64,000 nucleotides of DNA from Lithobates sylvaticus (lineage: Eukaryota; Chordata; Amphibia; Anura; Ranidae): contig CM053032.1 of NCBI GenBank assembly GCA_028564925.1, positions 116,112,990 to 116,176,989 of the forward strand. Reading direction: 5' to 3'. The translations under genes and the position numbers were made by a program. Below the pieces are notes generated by a model. It did no database searches, was not told the origin of the DNA, and saw only the letters and a program-made list of their open reading frames with translations. The first letter of the stretch is position 1. Every line of letters starts with the position of its first letter. Positions 1-10,830 of the stretch are shown here, piece after piece.

Positions 1-345
1 GGTGTTGCAATCACCCGTCAGAAGGTATACAATGCCTTTTGTTTGACAATTCTTTAAGTGTTTGGGTCTGATGGTAGTGGATCCAATAACTATAGGGTCC
101 CTGCCCACACACATATAGCAGCAGCATCCACAATGACCACAACTGTAGGTACCAGGCGGCCATGTCCCAAAGGGATCAGAACCCCCAGTTCTAGCAAAAT
201 GGCTAGAATTTAGAATATCTTTTATTCAGCGTTTTCTCCTAAATATAATGCATGGATTAGGGTCAACAAAATGTTTGATAGTGCTGTCCTGGGTTAGCAA
301 ATGCCAATGTTCTCGCAGGACAGTCATTATCTCATTATGTTGTTA
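1..345 (-). pseudogene. Penelope-like element fragment, endonuclease side
   Basis: Read on the minus strand, this stretch gives PLE-like motifs in order: a segment like HWHLLTQDSTIKHFVDPNP, an FRR box, then GTWPPGTYSCGHCGCC (a Cys-rich linker) and a KGIVYLL segment. In Penelope-like elements this order lies between the reverse transcriptase and the GIY-YIG endonuclease. The reading needs at least one frame change and holds stops, so it is a decayed copy. It continues past the left edge of the window. It belongs to a different copy, and perhaps a different lineage, from the element at 1443-5375. No host function is implied. Confidence 0.55.
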
Positions 346-1442
346 GTTATATTTATATTTCCGACTCACACACGGAGAATAAAGCCCTGAATAAGCAGCG
401 TACACCATGAAACATGTTTGCAGATCCCATGTAATGTGTGATACTGTGTTTAAAGTCTTTACAATATATAGATGTGCTTTTACATGCATATGGGCCTATA
501 GTTGCCCCTTCCCTTTCTCTTTCGTATGTATATTGCATGTCTTAAATATTAAACTTTTTATGTCTTTATTAAGATGACTGATGCATATATATGATATACC
601 TCAACATACCTATGGGGACCATTGCTTAATAGTCTATCTCTTTTACACTTTCTCTTTTAAATTCCAAGCTTTCTTTGATCTCTATAGACCCTTGGCATAT
701 TTCAGCCTTGGTGATTTTTTTTTTCAATTGATCTTGGTCTCTTATGTCTTGATTTGTAGCTTTGTTCACAATGTCACCCACATTCAGGGCTGGGGCAGTA
801 AGAAGCAGAAGGTGTTTTCTTGTTGAAAGGTTTTGGGGGGGGGGGGGGGTTGCCATGCAGCAAGATATGCTCTCTTCAAATTCAGGACAAAATATGTGTT
901 TGCAGCTCTTGTAACAATTACTCAAAAGGATTCATGCACACTGGGCACTTAGCCCCATCAGGATTCAGCCTCTCTTAGATCTGTTAGATCTTCACAGGCT
1001 GCTATCAGCGGGACTGGGTGTGTACCAAAAACGCCCAGTTTGCATAAGGCCCAACAGGTCAGTTTATCTAAAAACTATACATTTAAATTCCTAGTAAAGC
1101 CTGGCTTTTTAGCTCTTTGGGCCTTTTAGGCACATGGATGTATTCAAATATTATCATCTAAGCTGGATCTTTCTGCCAGTAGATCACAGAAAAATCAAGC
1201 GCAAAAAATGCTAATTTTGGATAATTACTGGCCACTAGAATAAATTTACGTGCACATGCTCATATTTAGGTGCATTTTTGTGCATTAGGTACGCAAATTT
1301 AGCTCATAAGCTCTTCTCTGAACACAGCTTTGGTGCATTTTTTATGCCTCTAAACACTGCTCTTAAAATACTGATAGGCATGGTCATATAGGCTAACATA
1401 AAAAAGTGTTTAAAAGGCATAAAAAATATATGCTGTAAGCCT
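346..1442. other. unclassified sequence, no gene seen
   Basis: About 1.1 kb of AT-rich sequence with no recognisable coding domain, splice-bounded exon or terminal repeat. It includes a G run at about 834-850. The open frames here are short and show no known motif. Confidence 0.5.
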
Positions 1443-1804
1443 GTAAAAATTAGTAAGAAGAGCCGGCAAGACAGTAATACTTAAACTGTGGTTTATTGGT
1501 ACAGAGTGACAGTAAAACAATAGCACTGACGCGTTTAGCCTTAGTCGTAGCTAGTTTGAAACAGATATGGCAAGATATATATACACTCACATACACCTAT
1601 ACAGGCTCCACTTTTGCACAATTAGCATATCAGGTTAGTACCACAGAATATTACCATATTTAATTGATACCACCAATCATTCAAGTGGGTGGAGACTACA
1701 CCTGTTTTTGCCAAAACGAGAAAGGGGGAGGAAGGGAGGAAGACATAAAAAATGTTGAGCCAAGAGAAAAGTGTGTAAAAAATGCTGCATAAGATGTTAA
1801 GACC
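1443..1804 (-). repeat. left inverted PLE terminal repeat (pLTR)
   Basis: The reverse complement of 1490-1790 matches 5126-5375 with few differences, including the shared segments TTCTCTTGGCTCAACATTTT and AATGATTGGTGGTATCAATT. The match stops at the hammerhead-like motif. Beyond it the left copy has its own tail with AATAAACC and runs out near 1443. Confidence 0.75.
1526..1557 (-). ncRNA. degenerate hammerhead-like motif in left pLTR
   Basis: On the minus strand the segment reads AAACTAGCTACGACTAAGGC followed by TAAACGCGTCAG. Compared with the right copy at 5328-5369 the stem II loop and the GCCG before AAACGCGTC are lost, so it cannot fold as a full hammerhead. It is kept here as the inverted homologue. 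Confidence 0.5.
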
Positions 1805-2632
1805 TTTTTTGGTATGAGCGTTACATAGACGACATGATTTTAATTTGGGACCACAATGATTCTACCCTAATTTCTTTTGTTTTATATCTCAACAATAACA
1901 GCCTTAATCTTGAATTCTCTTATGTGAGCAATAAGACCAGGATTGACTTTCTAGATATCACACTCAGGGGTGACTGCAGCACTGGCCTTATAGATCCTTC
2001 CGCAAACCCACTGAGGGGAAATCCTTACTTCTGGCCTCCAGCTGTCATCCACCCCATACTATTTGTTCTATCACAGTGGGTGTGTTCATTAGAGCCAAGC
2101 ACAATTGCTCCACCCAAGAAAGTTTTCAGCAAGAATGTTTTGACATTTTAAAACAATAGAGGCTACCAGAAGTGGCATATTAACAGAGCCATTTCCATTG
2201 CCTCAGGGAAAGACAGGAACAACTTAATACAGAATAGAGAGAAATCCACTTGGTAAAGCATAATAAAAAGAACAGGGACAAATGTTCCATCACCTTTGTC
2301 ACCACCTTTTCTAAAGAGTTTAATCAAACATATTGTTAATAAACCTCTTCCTATTCTCTATGGTGACAAGGACCTAATAGATGTGTTTTCTAATGGGTGC
2401 TATTTTTCTTGTTGTCGTGCCCCGACTTTAGGCAACTCTTTGTCGCCCAGTCTACATCAAACCACCACTATTCCCAAAAACGTGACTCAGTATTAATGGC
2501 TTGTATAGTAACACTTGTAGGTATTGTGACAAACATAACAAGAGTCACAAGTCTATCACTATGTACCATAAAAATAAAGTATTCCCCTATCAAGGATTTT
2601 ATAAATTGTAGCACTCAATATGTAGTCTACGT

Positions 2633-3568
2633 CAGAGGTCTCCAACCTATGGGCCGCGGCCCAACACCGGGCCGTGGCGCCTCTGCTGCCGGGCCGCGGA
2701 GGAGACAAGTAATGTTAGCGGTGCTGCGGCGGGGGAGAGAGATGACATCTCTCATTGTCGCACTGCTGTTCCGCCCTTACTTACAGGGCTGCTAAGGTGC
2801 AGCCGCAACCCAGAAGAGAGAGGATGATGTCATCTCTCACCACCCGCCCTCACTCACATGTGCCTGTGTTTCAACTGCAGCTGGTTTACCCGCGCTGAGG
2901 AGAGGCTGACAGCGTTGTACCTGAATGCTTGGGGGAGAGCTTGATTTTACATGTAAATTAATGACAAATTGCTATTTTTGCGTAGCAGCCAGATAACTGT
3001 AGCAATCCCCATGAAGCTAGCAGGCAGCGTGGCATGCGACATCTCCATCTGGTGGCAGGCATAGTGGCAAGTGACATCCCCATCTGGTGACAGGCATAGT
3101 GGCAAGTGACATCCCCATCTGGTGACAGGCATAGTGGAAAGTGACATCCCCATCTGGTGGCATGCATAGTGGCAAGTGACATCCCCATTTGGTGGCAGGC
3201 ATAGTGGCAAGTGACATCCCCATTTGGTGGCAGGCATAGTGGCAAGTGACATCCCCATCTGGTGGCAGGCATAGTGGCAAGTGACAAGCGATGGTGGCAA
3301 GTGAGACGCTCAAAGCTCCCACTGACTCTGCATTATGGTGAGTTGAACTATTTCATTTTATATTACAATGTAATGATAGAAACAATGCGTTTCAATCATC
3401 CTGACACCATACAAACCATGGTGCCGGGATGATTGAAGCGCTAACACCAGCCATTGCCCTGACAAATTGCCTGCCAAAAATTGCTTATCCCTGTGCATGC
3501 ATCCCCCCCGGGCCTTGGCACAATTTCTTTGCACACAGGCGGTCCCCGGTGCCAAAAAGGTTGGGGGG
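2633..3568. mobile_element. non-autonomous hAT element inside the PLE
   Basis: It is bounded by the exact 8-bp duplication GTCTACGT at 2625-2632 and 3569-3576. The left end reads CAGAGGTCTCCAACC; the right end, reverse complemented, begins CCCCCCAACCTTTTTGGCAC, which resembles hAT termini. Removing it restores the PLE reading across the site. A 35-bp minisatellite fills its middle. No transposase was seen. Confidence 0.85.
3030..3300. repeat. 35-bp minisatellite, about 7.5 copies
   Basis: The repeat unit is ACATCCCCATCTGGTGGCAG followed by GCATAGTGGCAAGTG, repeated with few changes. Because 35 is not a multiple of three, all three minus frames stay open and give spurious His/Cys-rich ORFs. 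Confidence 0.9.
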
Positions 3569-3825
3569 GTCTACGTGATAGAATGTGATGTTTGTAAATT
3601 GTAGGATGTACCACCAGGTCCCTTCGCACAAGGATTAGCAAGCATTACATGAAGGTAACATGGATTCCTTTTTTTTCTGCAGTTCAAAAAATCTAAATGT
3701 CGGTACGTGGAGGAGACAAGCAAAGAAGGCTAGTAGAACAGGAAGTTAAGTGGATTTTCCTGTTAGGGACACACATCCCCACAGGCATGAACCACAGATG
3801 GGATGTGGACTTATCCCTTAAATGA

Positions 3826-4137
3826 TATCATACTATCCCATCTCCAGTCTCATTGTTCACTCGTTTTAGGACTTGTACTCTTCTCTTAGTAAGTTCCTTC
3901 TGAGCTTGCTTTTTGCATTTTATATCTTTCCCTCCTGCCATTTCTGGTTAACCATTTATCCTTGATCTTTTCATAGCAGTTCTGTCATATATTCTGACCT
4001 TGCATTGTGTTACCACTACAATGTATTTTGACTGAAGCATCTGTATATACTTTCTTTCTTCCAAAAATAAAAAATAAAAAATATTTTTTTTTAGAAGAAT
4101 AAGGTCTTATGTAGCATTTATTTTTATTTTTTATTTT
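3826..4137 (+). other. PLE 3' untranslated region
   Basis: This lies between the PLE stop codon and the inserted TTAA-flanked element. It is AT-rich with no coding signal, and it continues into the right terminal repeat once that insertion is removed. Confidence 0.55.
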
Positions 4138-4141
4138 TTAA

Positions 4142-5121
4142 CCACTTCAGCCCCGGACCAATTGGCAGCCAAAGGACCAGGCCCCTTTTTGCGATTCGGC
4201 ACTGCGTCGCTTTAACTGACAATTGCGCGGTCGTGCGACGTGGCTCCCAAACAAAATTGGCGTCCTTTTTTTCCCACAAATAGAGCTTTCTATTGGTGGT
4301 ATTTGATCGCCCCTGCGGTTTTTATTTTTTTGCGCTATAAACAAAAATAGAGCGACAATTTTGAAAAAAATGCAATATTTTTTACTTTTTGCTATAATAA
4401 ATATCCCCAAAAAATATATAAAAAAAACTTTTTTTTCCTCAGTTTCGGCCGATACGTATTTTTCTACATATTTTTGGTAAAAAAAATCGCAATTAGCGAT
4501 TATTGATTGGTTTGCGCAAAAGTTATAGCGTTTACAAAATAGGGGATAGTTTTATAGCATTTTTATTAATATTTTTTTTTTTACTAGTAATGGCGGCGAT
4601 CAGCGATTTTTATTGTGACTGCGACATTATGGCGGACACATCGGACATTTTTGACACATTTTTGGGACATTTGTCATTTATATAGAATTCAGTGCTATTT
4701 AAATAGCACTGATTCCTATGTAAATGACAGTTGTAGTGAAGGGGTTAACCACTAGGGGGCGGGGATGAGTCAGTGTGACGTGTTGTGTTTATTTTACTGT
4801 AGGGGGGCGTGGCTGTACGTGTGACGTCATTGATCGGCGTTCCCGATGACAGGGAACCGCCGATCACTGACAGTCAGTGTAGGAAGCGCGGGGAGAGGTT
4901 TGTTTACACAAACCTCTCCCCGTTCTTCAGCTCCGTAACCCGATCGCGGGACACCAGCGGCGATCGGGTCCGCTGGTCCCGCGGCCGGGGTCACGGAGCT
5001 CCCGACCGGGTCGCGAGCGCGACCCACAGGCAGGCACATGCACGATCACGTACAGGTACGTGATTCTGCCTGCCCGTGCCATTTTGCCGACGTATATCGT
5101 CGTTAGGCAGTCGGGAAGCAG
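4142..5121. mobile_element. TTAA-flanked (piggyBac-like) non-autonomous element
   Basis: It is flanked by TTAA at 4138-4141 and 5122-5125. The ends CCACTTCAGCCCCGG and (reverse complement) CTGCTTCCCGACTGCC are weakly similar. The left half is AT-rich; the right part (4800-5060) is GC-rich and contains paired segments such as CGATCGGG. A second, truncated copy about 85% similar by eye starts at 31445. It encodes nothing. The piggyBac assignment rests on the TTAA target only. Confidence 0.65.
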
Positions 5122-5125
5122 TTAA

Positions 5126-5375
5126 ACACTTTTCTCTTGGCTCAACATTTTTTATATCTTCCTCCCTTTGGAAAAAAACAGGTGTAGTCACCACCCACTT
5201 GAATGATTGGTGGTATCAATTATGCTAATGTTCTGTGGTACTAACCCGATATACTAATTGTGCAAAGGTGGAACCTGTATAGGTGTATGCGAGTATATAT
5301 ATATATATCTCTTGCCATATCTGTTTCAAACTAGCTACGACTAAGGCTATTGCCGAAACGCGTCAGTTTTTTTAT
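5126..5375 (+). repeat. right PLE terminal repeat (pLTR)
   Basis: This is the inverted homologue of 1490-1790. It runs from ACACTTTTCTCTTGGCTCAA to the hammerhead-like motif ending ACGCGTCAG. It carries a short (AT)n tract near 5294-5308. Confidence 0.75.
5328..5369 (+). ncRNA. hammerhead-ribozyme-like motif of the PLE
   Basis: The sequence AAACTAGCTACGACTAAGGC is followed by TATT, then GCC-GAAA-CGCGTC and AGTTT. Stem I pairs AAACT with AGTTT, stem II pairs GGC with GCC, and the invariant GAAA and the minimal stem III CGCGTC are present. The 5' core reads GCTACGA where a hammerhead should have CUGANGA, so catalysis is doubtful. Hammerhead motifs in PLE terminal repeats are published knowledge; placing this copy among them is my inference. 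Confidence 0.6.
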
Positions 5376-5992
5376 GCCCGCGAATATAAGGTCTAATATT
5401 TCTTATCTCCACCAATTAGCAGTAACCATTTTTTTTTATGAGTTCATGTATAGTATGTAAGAGAATGTGTGTCGATATATACAGCGGGTAAAATAAGCAA
5501 CACCTCACCATTTTTCTAGGTAAATATATTTCTAAAGCTGCTATTGACATGAAATTTTCTCGACATGTGAGTAACAACTCATACATACAAAGAAACCAAA
5601 ACAAATAAGTTCAGAAATGAAGTTATGTGTAATAAAATGAAGTGAAACTGGGAAAAAGTATTGAACACGCTAACTGAAATACTTCATACAAAATCCTTTG
5701 TTGGTAATAGCTTCAAGACGCCTCCTGTATGGAGAAACTAGTTACATGCATTGCTCAGGTGTGACTTTGGCCCATTCTTCTTCACAGTCTTCAAATCTTG
5801 AAAGTTCCATGGGCCTCTTCTATGAACTCAGATCTAGTGCTTTCCATAGATTTTCTATTGGATTCAAGTCAGGTGATTGGCTGGCCCATTCTAGCAGCTT
5901 AATTTTCTTTTTTTGAAACCAATTGAGAGTTTGCTTGGCTTTGTGTTTGGGATCATTGTATTGCTGAAATGTCCACCCTCGTTTCATCTTCA

Positions 5993-6367
5993 TCATCCTG
6001 GTAGATTTTTATCAAGAATGTCTTGGTACATTTTTCCATTCATCCTTCCTTCAAACACATGAAGTTTGTCAGTACCGTATGCTAAAAAACAGCCCCACAC
6101 CATGATGTTCCCATCTGCAAACTTCACTGTTGGTATGGTGTTTTTGGGACAATGTGCAGTGCCATTTGACCTCCAAATATGGTGTGCATTATGGCATCCA
6201 CAAAGTAAAATGTTGGTCTCATCTGACCAGATTATATTCTCCCAGTATTTCACAGGCTTGTCAAAATGTTGTGCAGCAAACTTTAAAAGAGCTTCAAATT
6301 TTTTTATTTTTTTTTCAGCAATAGAGTCTTGCGTGGGGCGCAAACGGGCCATGGCGTTTGAGTGCAT
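5993..6367 (-). pseudogene. Tc1 transposase, central part
   Basis: This frame encodes the centre of a Tc1 cut-and-paste transposase. It shows WSDETN, with the second catalytic-core aspartate region, then [20 protein letters not shown], which is characteristic of Tc1 proteins. The N-terminal DNA-binding part lies at 7221-7474 and 13385-13440 beyond the insertions. The C-terminal part (5670-5990) is in other frames with internal losses. The gene is inactive. Confidence 0.8.
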
Positions 6368-6374
6368 TACTTAT

Positions 6375-7209
6375 GTAACAAAACCAAAACAAAACCAAAA
6401 ACAGAGACAAAAAACTCCCTGAGGCTTTTAGGCAGCAAAAAAAATACAAAATAAGTCAATTAGAAAAAAAAAAAAATATGATATTGATACAAAATGACAA
6501 AGTTTCAAAAAGAAAGTGCAATTAAAAAAACAAGAATTCTGGTATATGTACCCTCTATACTACACAGGATGTCCTAATGGCATAGATAAACAACATTATA
6601 TACATGAAAAAAAATCTTTAATGGAGAGGTAACAGGTGACCAGAGCATACTAAAAAACACCCAAGCAGGTGAGTTTCAGAACGGTCGCCCAACAAGGAGA
6701 CACACTGGGGGCCCAAATTGAGCCTACGAGAAATCACATCTGCTGAGTGGGAGGAAAGTGAGACAAGGCCCACACATGAACCTTAATTCAATGATAGATT
6801 GAGTGTCAGCTCCTTATGCGTTTTACAATTGGAGTTCATTTATGTATATACAATTTTATAGATTCTCAGATTTGGACAGTCCAAGAGTTTCATTTATATG
6901 ATGACAGTATACCCACAGGAGACAGAGTAATAAAGGCAAGCCGCTGTATAGCAAAAAATCCTCACACATAATGTGGGATGTTGGCTCCAGGTACATATAC
7001 CAGAGCTCATGTTTTTATAATTGCACTTACTTTTTGAAATTTTAATTTTGCATCAATAAAATATATTTTTTATATATAAAATTTACTCATTTTGTAGTTT
7101 TTGCTGTCTAAAAGCCCATGGAATTGTGTCTCTTTTTTTTTGGTTTTGTTACATAATTTGGGGTGAACAGCACTTTTTTCACCGATATGGATGGGCTCCT
7201 CTATCGAAA
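6375..7209. mobile_element. inverted-arm element in Tc1, 11-bp target duplication
   Basis: It is flanked by the direct repeat GCATTACTTAT at 6364-6374 and 7210-7220; the Tc1 sequence needs this only once. Arms of about 180 bp (6375-6555 and 6985-7153) are imperfect inverted repeats: both give GTAACAAAACC, then AGAGACA, GGCTTTTAG and TACAAAAT. The right arm has about 55 extra bases ending ATCGAAA. The centre (6556-6984) has no coding signal. An 11-bp duplication with inverted, unequal ends recalls truncated PLE insertions more than a cut-and-paste element, but I cannot name the family. Confidence 0.7.
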
Positions 7210-7765
7210 GCATTACTTATTGTTTTCTTTGAAACAATTGTACCTGCTAATTCTAGGTCTTTCTAAAGCTCTCCACAAGTGTTCCATGTCTCTTGGACAA
7301 CTCTTCTGATCACTCCTCTGTCAGAAATCTTGTGAGGAACACCTGATCGTGGCCGGTTTATGGTGAAATGATGTTCTTTCAACTTCCGGATTATGGCCCC
7401 AACAAGGCTCACTGGAACATTCAGAAGTTTAGAAATCCTTCTGTAACCAATGCCATCAGTATGTTTTGCAACAAAATAGGATTTTTATAACAGCTTACCA
7501 GTAAAATCCTTTTCTTGGAGTACATCACGGGACACAGAGCCATAGTAGTTACTATGTGGTTATAGGCCACCTTCAGGTGATGGACACTGACACACCCCAA
7601 GACAGGAAGTCCACTCCCTATATAAGCCCTCCCACTACTGGGTGTACCTCTGTTTTGTAGCAAAGCAATATACGTGTATTAGATGAGGGGAGGGACCTCT
7701 GTGTCACGTGATGTACTCCAAGAAAAGGATTTTACAGGTAAGCTGTTATAACAATCCTATTTTCT

Positions 7766-9207
7766 TTATCGTACATCACGGGACACAAAGCCATAGTAGT
7801 TACTATGTGGGATGTCCCAGAGCAATGCCAACGGAGGGGCGGGAGACAACAAAAGTAGGGCACCATGAGCCCAGAGGACTTCTACTGCTGCCTGCAGCAC
7901 ACTACACCCAAAGGCAATATCCTCACGCCTTCTTACATCCGCCTGATAGAATCTGGTAAATGTATGGACTGAAGACCAAGTTGCGGCCTTGCAGATTTGA
8001 GCCATGGAAGCTTGGTGATGAACTGCCCACGAAGCACTAACAGCCCTAGTGGAGTACGCTTTGATTTAAGAGGGTGGAATCTTCCTCATCAAACCATAAG
8101 CTTGAACAATTACTTGCCGAATCCAATTCAAATCCGAATTTAGAAATGGTAGATTTCGATGCTGCCTGTTCTTTTTTAGGACCTTCAGGCATGTCAGAGA
8201 AATAATCAATTCAGTATTATTTTCCGAACGGGTTTCCGTCGCGTGCGCAGGCGCGGCGGAACGACCGTTCTACACAAGTGCACTTGTGGGCCGATGGAAA
8301 GACGCGCACACGTTCGTATTAGTGCACGTCCAACGTGACGCTTTGGCTGGCCTACTTAAAGACACTCTGATGATCTGACAGGTTGCTGGTTTGTCTTCAG
8401 CTTCCTGTCGGAGTTACTTCCTGTTCCTGTATTCCTTGATCAACTGATTTGACCCGGATCGCCCCTCACTATGCTGCTTATCTCCTGAAACCAACCCTCG
8501 GCTTGTTTATCAGATTCTGCTTACCCTCCAGTGTTTGATCGCCTTGCCTGTGACCCGGACTTGTCTGCTATCTCCTGTGTTTGACCCTCGGCCTGTGACT
8601 CGGATTTGCCTGCTATCTCTAGTGCCTGACCTTCTACCTGTATACCGGACTATCCTGCTTTCTTCAGTGTTTGACCCCCGGCCTGTTTGGACTTCTGTGA
8701 TACCAGTTTCCGCACAGCTGCTCACCTCTCAAGGTATTTCAACGCAACTGTATTCCATCTGCTGGTGACCTGTGCCTCTTCGTGCCATCCATTCCCTGTA
8801 TCACTTCCAGGGGGCAGAGTGCGCCAAGTCGCAAGGGTAAACCGCTCTCGGCATTTCGGCCTCGGTAAGTACTTATCTGACTAGGCAACACAAACAAAAC
8901 ATCAGTTTTTCGAATCTGAGCAGTCGCCTTCAAAGTAGACTTTGACTGCTCTCACCACATCAAGAGAATGTAGTGACTTCTCTTCTATAGAACAGGGTTC
9001 TGGAAAAAATGAAGGTAAAACAATATCCTGGTTTAGATGAAAACCTTACACTACCTTCGGTAGAAAGTTATAATGAGGACGCAATACCACCTTATCCTTG
9101 TGAATAAATATGGCTCTTTACAAGAAAGAGCAGCCAACTCTGATACCCTTCTTGCCTACCGCCATCCTTATGATCTCTGCATACCAGGATCTTCTGGGCC
9201 ACAAGAA
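7766..9207 (-). pseudogene. DIRS tyrosine recombinase remnant
   Basis: The minus strand gives recombinase-type segments KTDVLFVLPS near 8900 and MAQICKAATWSSVHTFTRFY near 7950-8005, the C-terminal region typical of DIRS recombinases. The enzyme would integrate circular element DNA. A solo LTR lies in the middle. Broken. Confidence 0.75.
8192..8882 (+). repeat. solo LTR (Gypsy-like) inside the DIRS fossil
   Basis: It is flanked by the 5-bp duplication AGGCA (8187-8191 and 8883-8887). It starts TGTCAGA and ends TCTGACT, nearly the inverted LTR termini. A CTACTTAAA promoter-like motif and a CCTGACCCTCGGCCTGT-type repeat of about 60 bp (8500-8690) resemble the Gypsy LTR at 18490-18902. No internal region remains, so it is a recombined solo LTR. 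Confidence 0.7.
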
Positions 9208-10830
9208 TCACTGACTTCCTGCTTGATCCTGCGAAGAAGTCGTGAAAGCAGAATAGGAGGGAATGCATAAATCAGTGAGAACTGATTCCACGGGAACACC
9301 AAGGCATCTGTTCCGCATGCTAGGGGATCTCTTGTTCTTGACACAAGGTTGTCTATCTTTTTGTTGAACCTGGACACAAACAGATCTACGTTTGGGATCC
9401 CCCATTTTTGGTATATTGTCAGGAAGATATCGGGGTGAAGGGACCATTCTCCCGGGAACAACTGCTGGCGACTCAAGTAGTCCGCCTGTCAATTTTCTAT
9501 TCCTGGAATGAAGACTGCCGATAGGCAAAGTACATTGTTTTCTGCCCAAGCTAGTATATGATTCACCTCTCTGGGGCGCACGACTTCTCGTGCCCCCTTG
9601 GCGATTGATATAGGCCACTGCTGTGTCATTGTCGGATTGGATCCTGACAGGACAATTCTGTAACTTGAACGTCCAGGCTATTAGGGCCAAGCGTGCTGCC
9701 CAAATCTCAAGAATGTTGACGGGTAAGGTCATTTTGGATCTGGACAATTTCCCTTGGACAGTCGCCTCTTCCAGGACTGCTCCCCAACCTGAAAGGCTGG
9801 CATCTGTTGTTACCACCTTCCAGGTAAAACTGGTAGGCAGGATTTTCCCTTCTGCAGATTCTTGGTTATTAACCAACTGAGGCTCCGGCGCACCCTTGGA
9901 AAAAGACACATTGGGAAATCTAGAGCTTGGACCTTCTTGTTCCAAGCCGATAGGATACTGTTTTGCAGCAGCCTCAAATGAAACTGAGCATAAGGAACGG
10001 CCTTGAATGAAGCCACCATCTTTCCCAACAACCTCATGCAAAGTCGAATAGAAGGATTCTTCTTTGCCTTGACCACCTGAATCAGTTCCTTCGCCTGGGG
10101 CAAGAATACCCTTTTCTGGGCTGTATCTATGATCAGACCCAAGTATTCTAATCTCCCTGATGGTTTTAACCAACCTAGGTATTCCAGGTAGTTGACTGTG
10201 GTTAACATACTTTGGTCTAAGTGGGCTACCGGCTGGTATATCAAGAGCAGATCATCTAGGTGAGCTATAATCGTTATACCTTCGGCCCTTAATCTGGCTA
10301 GAGGAGGGGCCAGGACCTTCGTAAAAACACTCGAGGTGCAGTAGCTAGACCGAAAGGCAGAGCTACAAAACTGAAAATTAAGATTTTCTACCTCGAAACG
10401 TAGATATTTCTGGTGAGCGGGGAAAATAGGCACATGGAGGTATGCATCCTTGATGTCGATTGATGCAAGAAGTTCTCCCCCTTGTAAGATGGAGACTACT
10501 GATTGGATTGACTGCAAAAGGAGCGGACATTCAGAAACCGGTTTAGATTTTTGAGATCTAGAATGGGTCTGACATCTCCATTTGGTTTTGGTACCGTAAA
10601 AAGGTTTGAATAAAACCCCAATCCCTGCTCTTCCATGGGGACCACTGAGATCACCTTTTGAGACAAAAGGTGGTCCAATGCTTGAAAGAGAGACTTCTTT
10701 TTCTCTGGATCCCTGGGAACGTTTGATCTGAGAAAACGAGACGACGGGAACTTTCGTAACTCTAGTTTGTACCCAAGAGTTATTGGGGAAGTCACCCATC
10801 TGTCTCGACACTCTTCCTGCCATACCCTTG
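9208..10830 (-). pseudogene. DIRS reverse transcriptase-RNase H remnant
   Basis: RT motifs DIKDAYLHVPI and HLDDLLLIYQ lie near 10460 and 10235. The RNase H part shows TTDASLSGWGAVLE near 9800 and QSDNDTAVAYINRQGG near 9630. The LDD catalytic box and the adjoining RNase H are the usual DIRS order. Broken; treated as a fossil. Confidence 0.85.

Larger units (their letters stand above)
1805..3825 (+). pseudogene. PLE reverse transcriptase/GIY-YIG endonuclease remnant
   Basis: The protein would copy PLE RNA and nick the target. Visible parts are YERYIDDM (RT catalytic box) near 1815, RAPTLGNSLSPS near 2420, IKDFINCSTQYVVYV (start of the GIY-YIG region) near 2590-2632 and, after an inserted hAT (2633-3568), IECDVCK and a segment like VGCTTRSLRTRISKHYMK at about 3600-3650. 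The C-terminus WIFLLGTHIPTGMNHRWD ends at a TGA at 3823-3825. The frame resumes exactly after the hAT target duplication, which confirms both calls. Several frameshifts separate the parts, and the RT fingers are absent. Confidence 0.75.
1443..5375 (+). mobile_element. Penelope-like retroelement with inverted terminal repeats
   Basis: The two ends are inverted copies of one roughly 260-300 bp repeat (1490-1790 minus and 5126-5375 plus), a known arrangement of Penelope-like elements (PLEs). Between them, plus-strand coding pieces give an RT box YERYIDDM at about 1815, a linker, a GIY-YIG-type nuclease region and a C-terminal segment ending at 3825. The N-terminal RT is missing because the inverted left repeat joins directly before the YIDD box, typical of a 5'-truncated PLE insertion. 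Two DNA elements lie inside it: a hAT at 2633-3568 and a TTAA-flanked element at 4142-5121. The element is dead, with several frame breaks. Confidence 0.8.

Noticed and set aside
626-925. 99-residue minus frame with Lys/Glu repeats
   Set aside because: Low complexity in part, crosses a G run, no splice sites and no recognised family.
2947-3322. Three overlapping long minus-strand frames rich in His and Cys
   Set aside because: They are translations of a 35-bp tandem repeat in all three frames, not genes.
4809-5063. GC-rich segment as a CpG-island promoter
   Set aside because: It is the right part of a TTAA-flanked repeat with many paired segments; no gene starts nearby.
6372-7155. The inverted-arm element read as a Tc1/mariner MITE with TA target
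   Set aside because: The Tc1 host sequence needs GCATTACTTAT once but has it twice, so the duplication is 11 bp and the right border lies 54 bp further.
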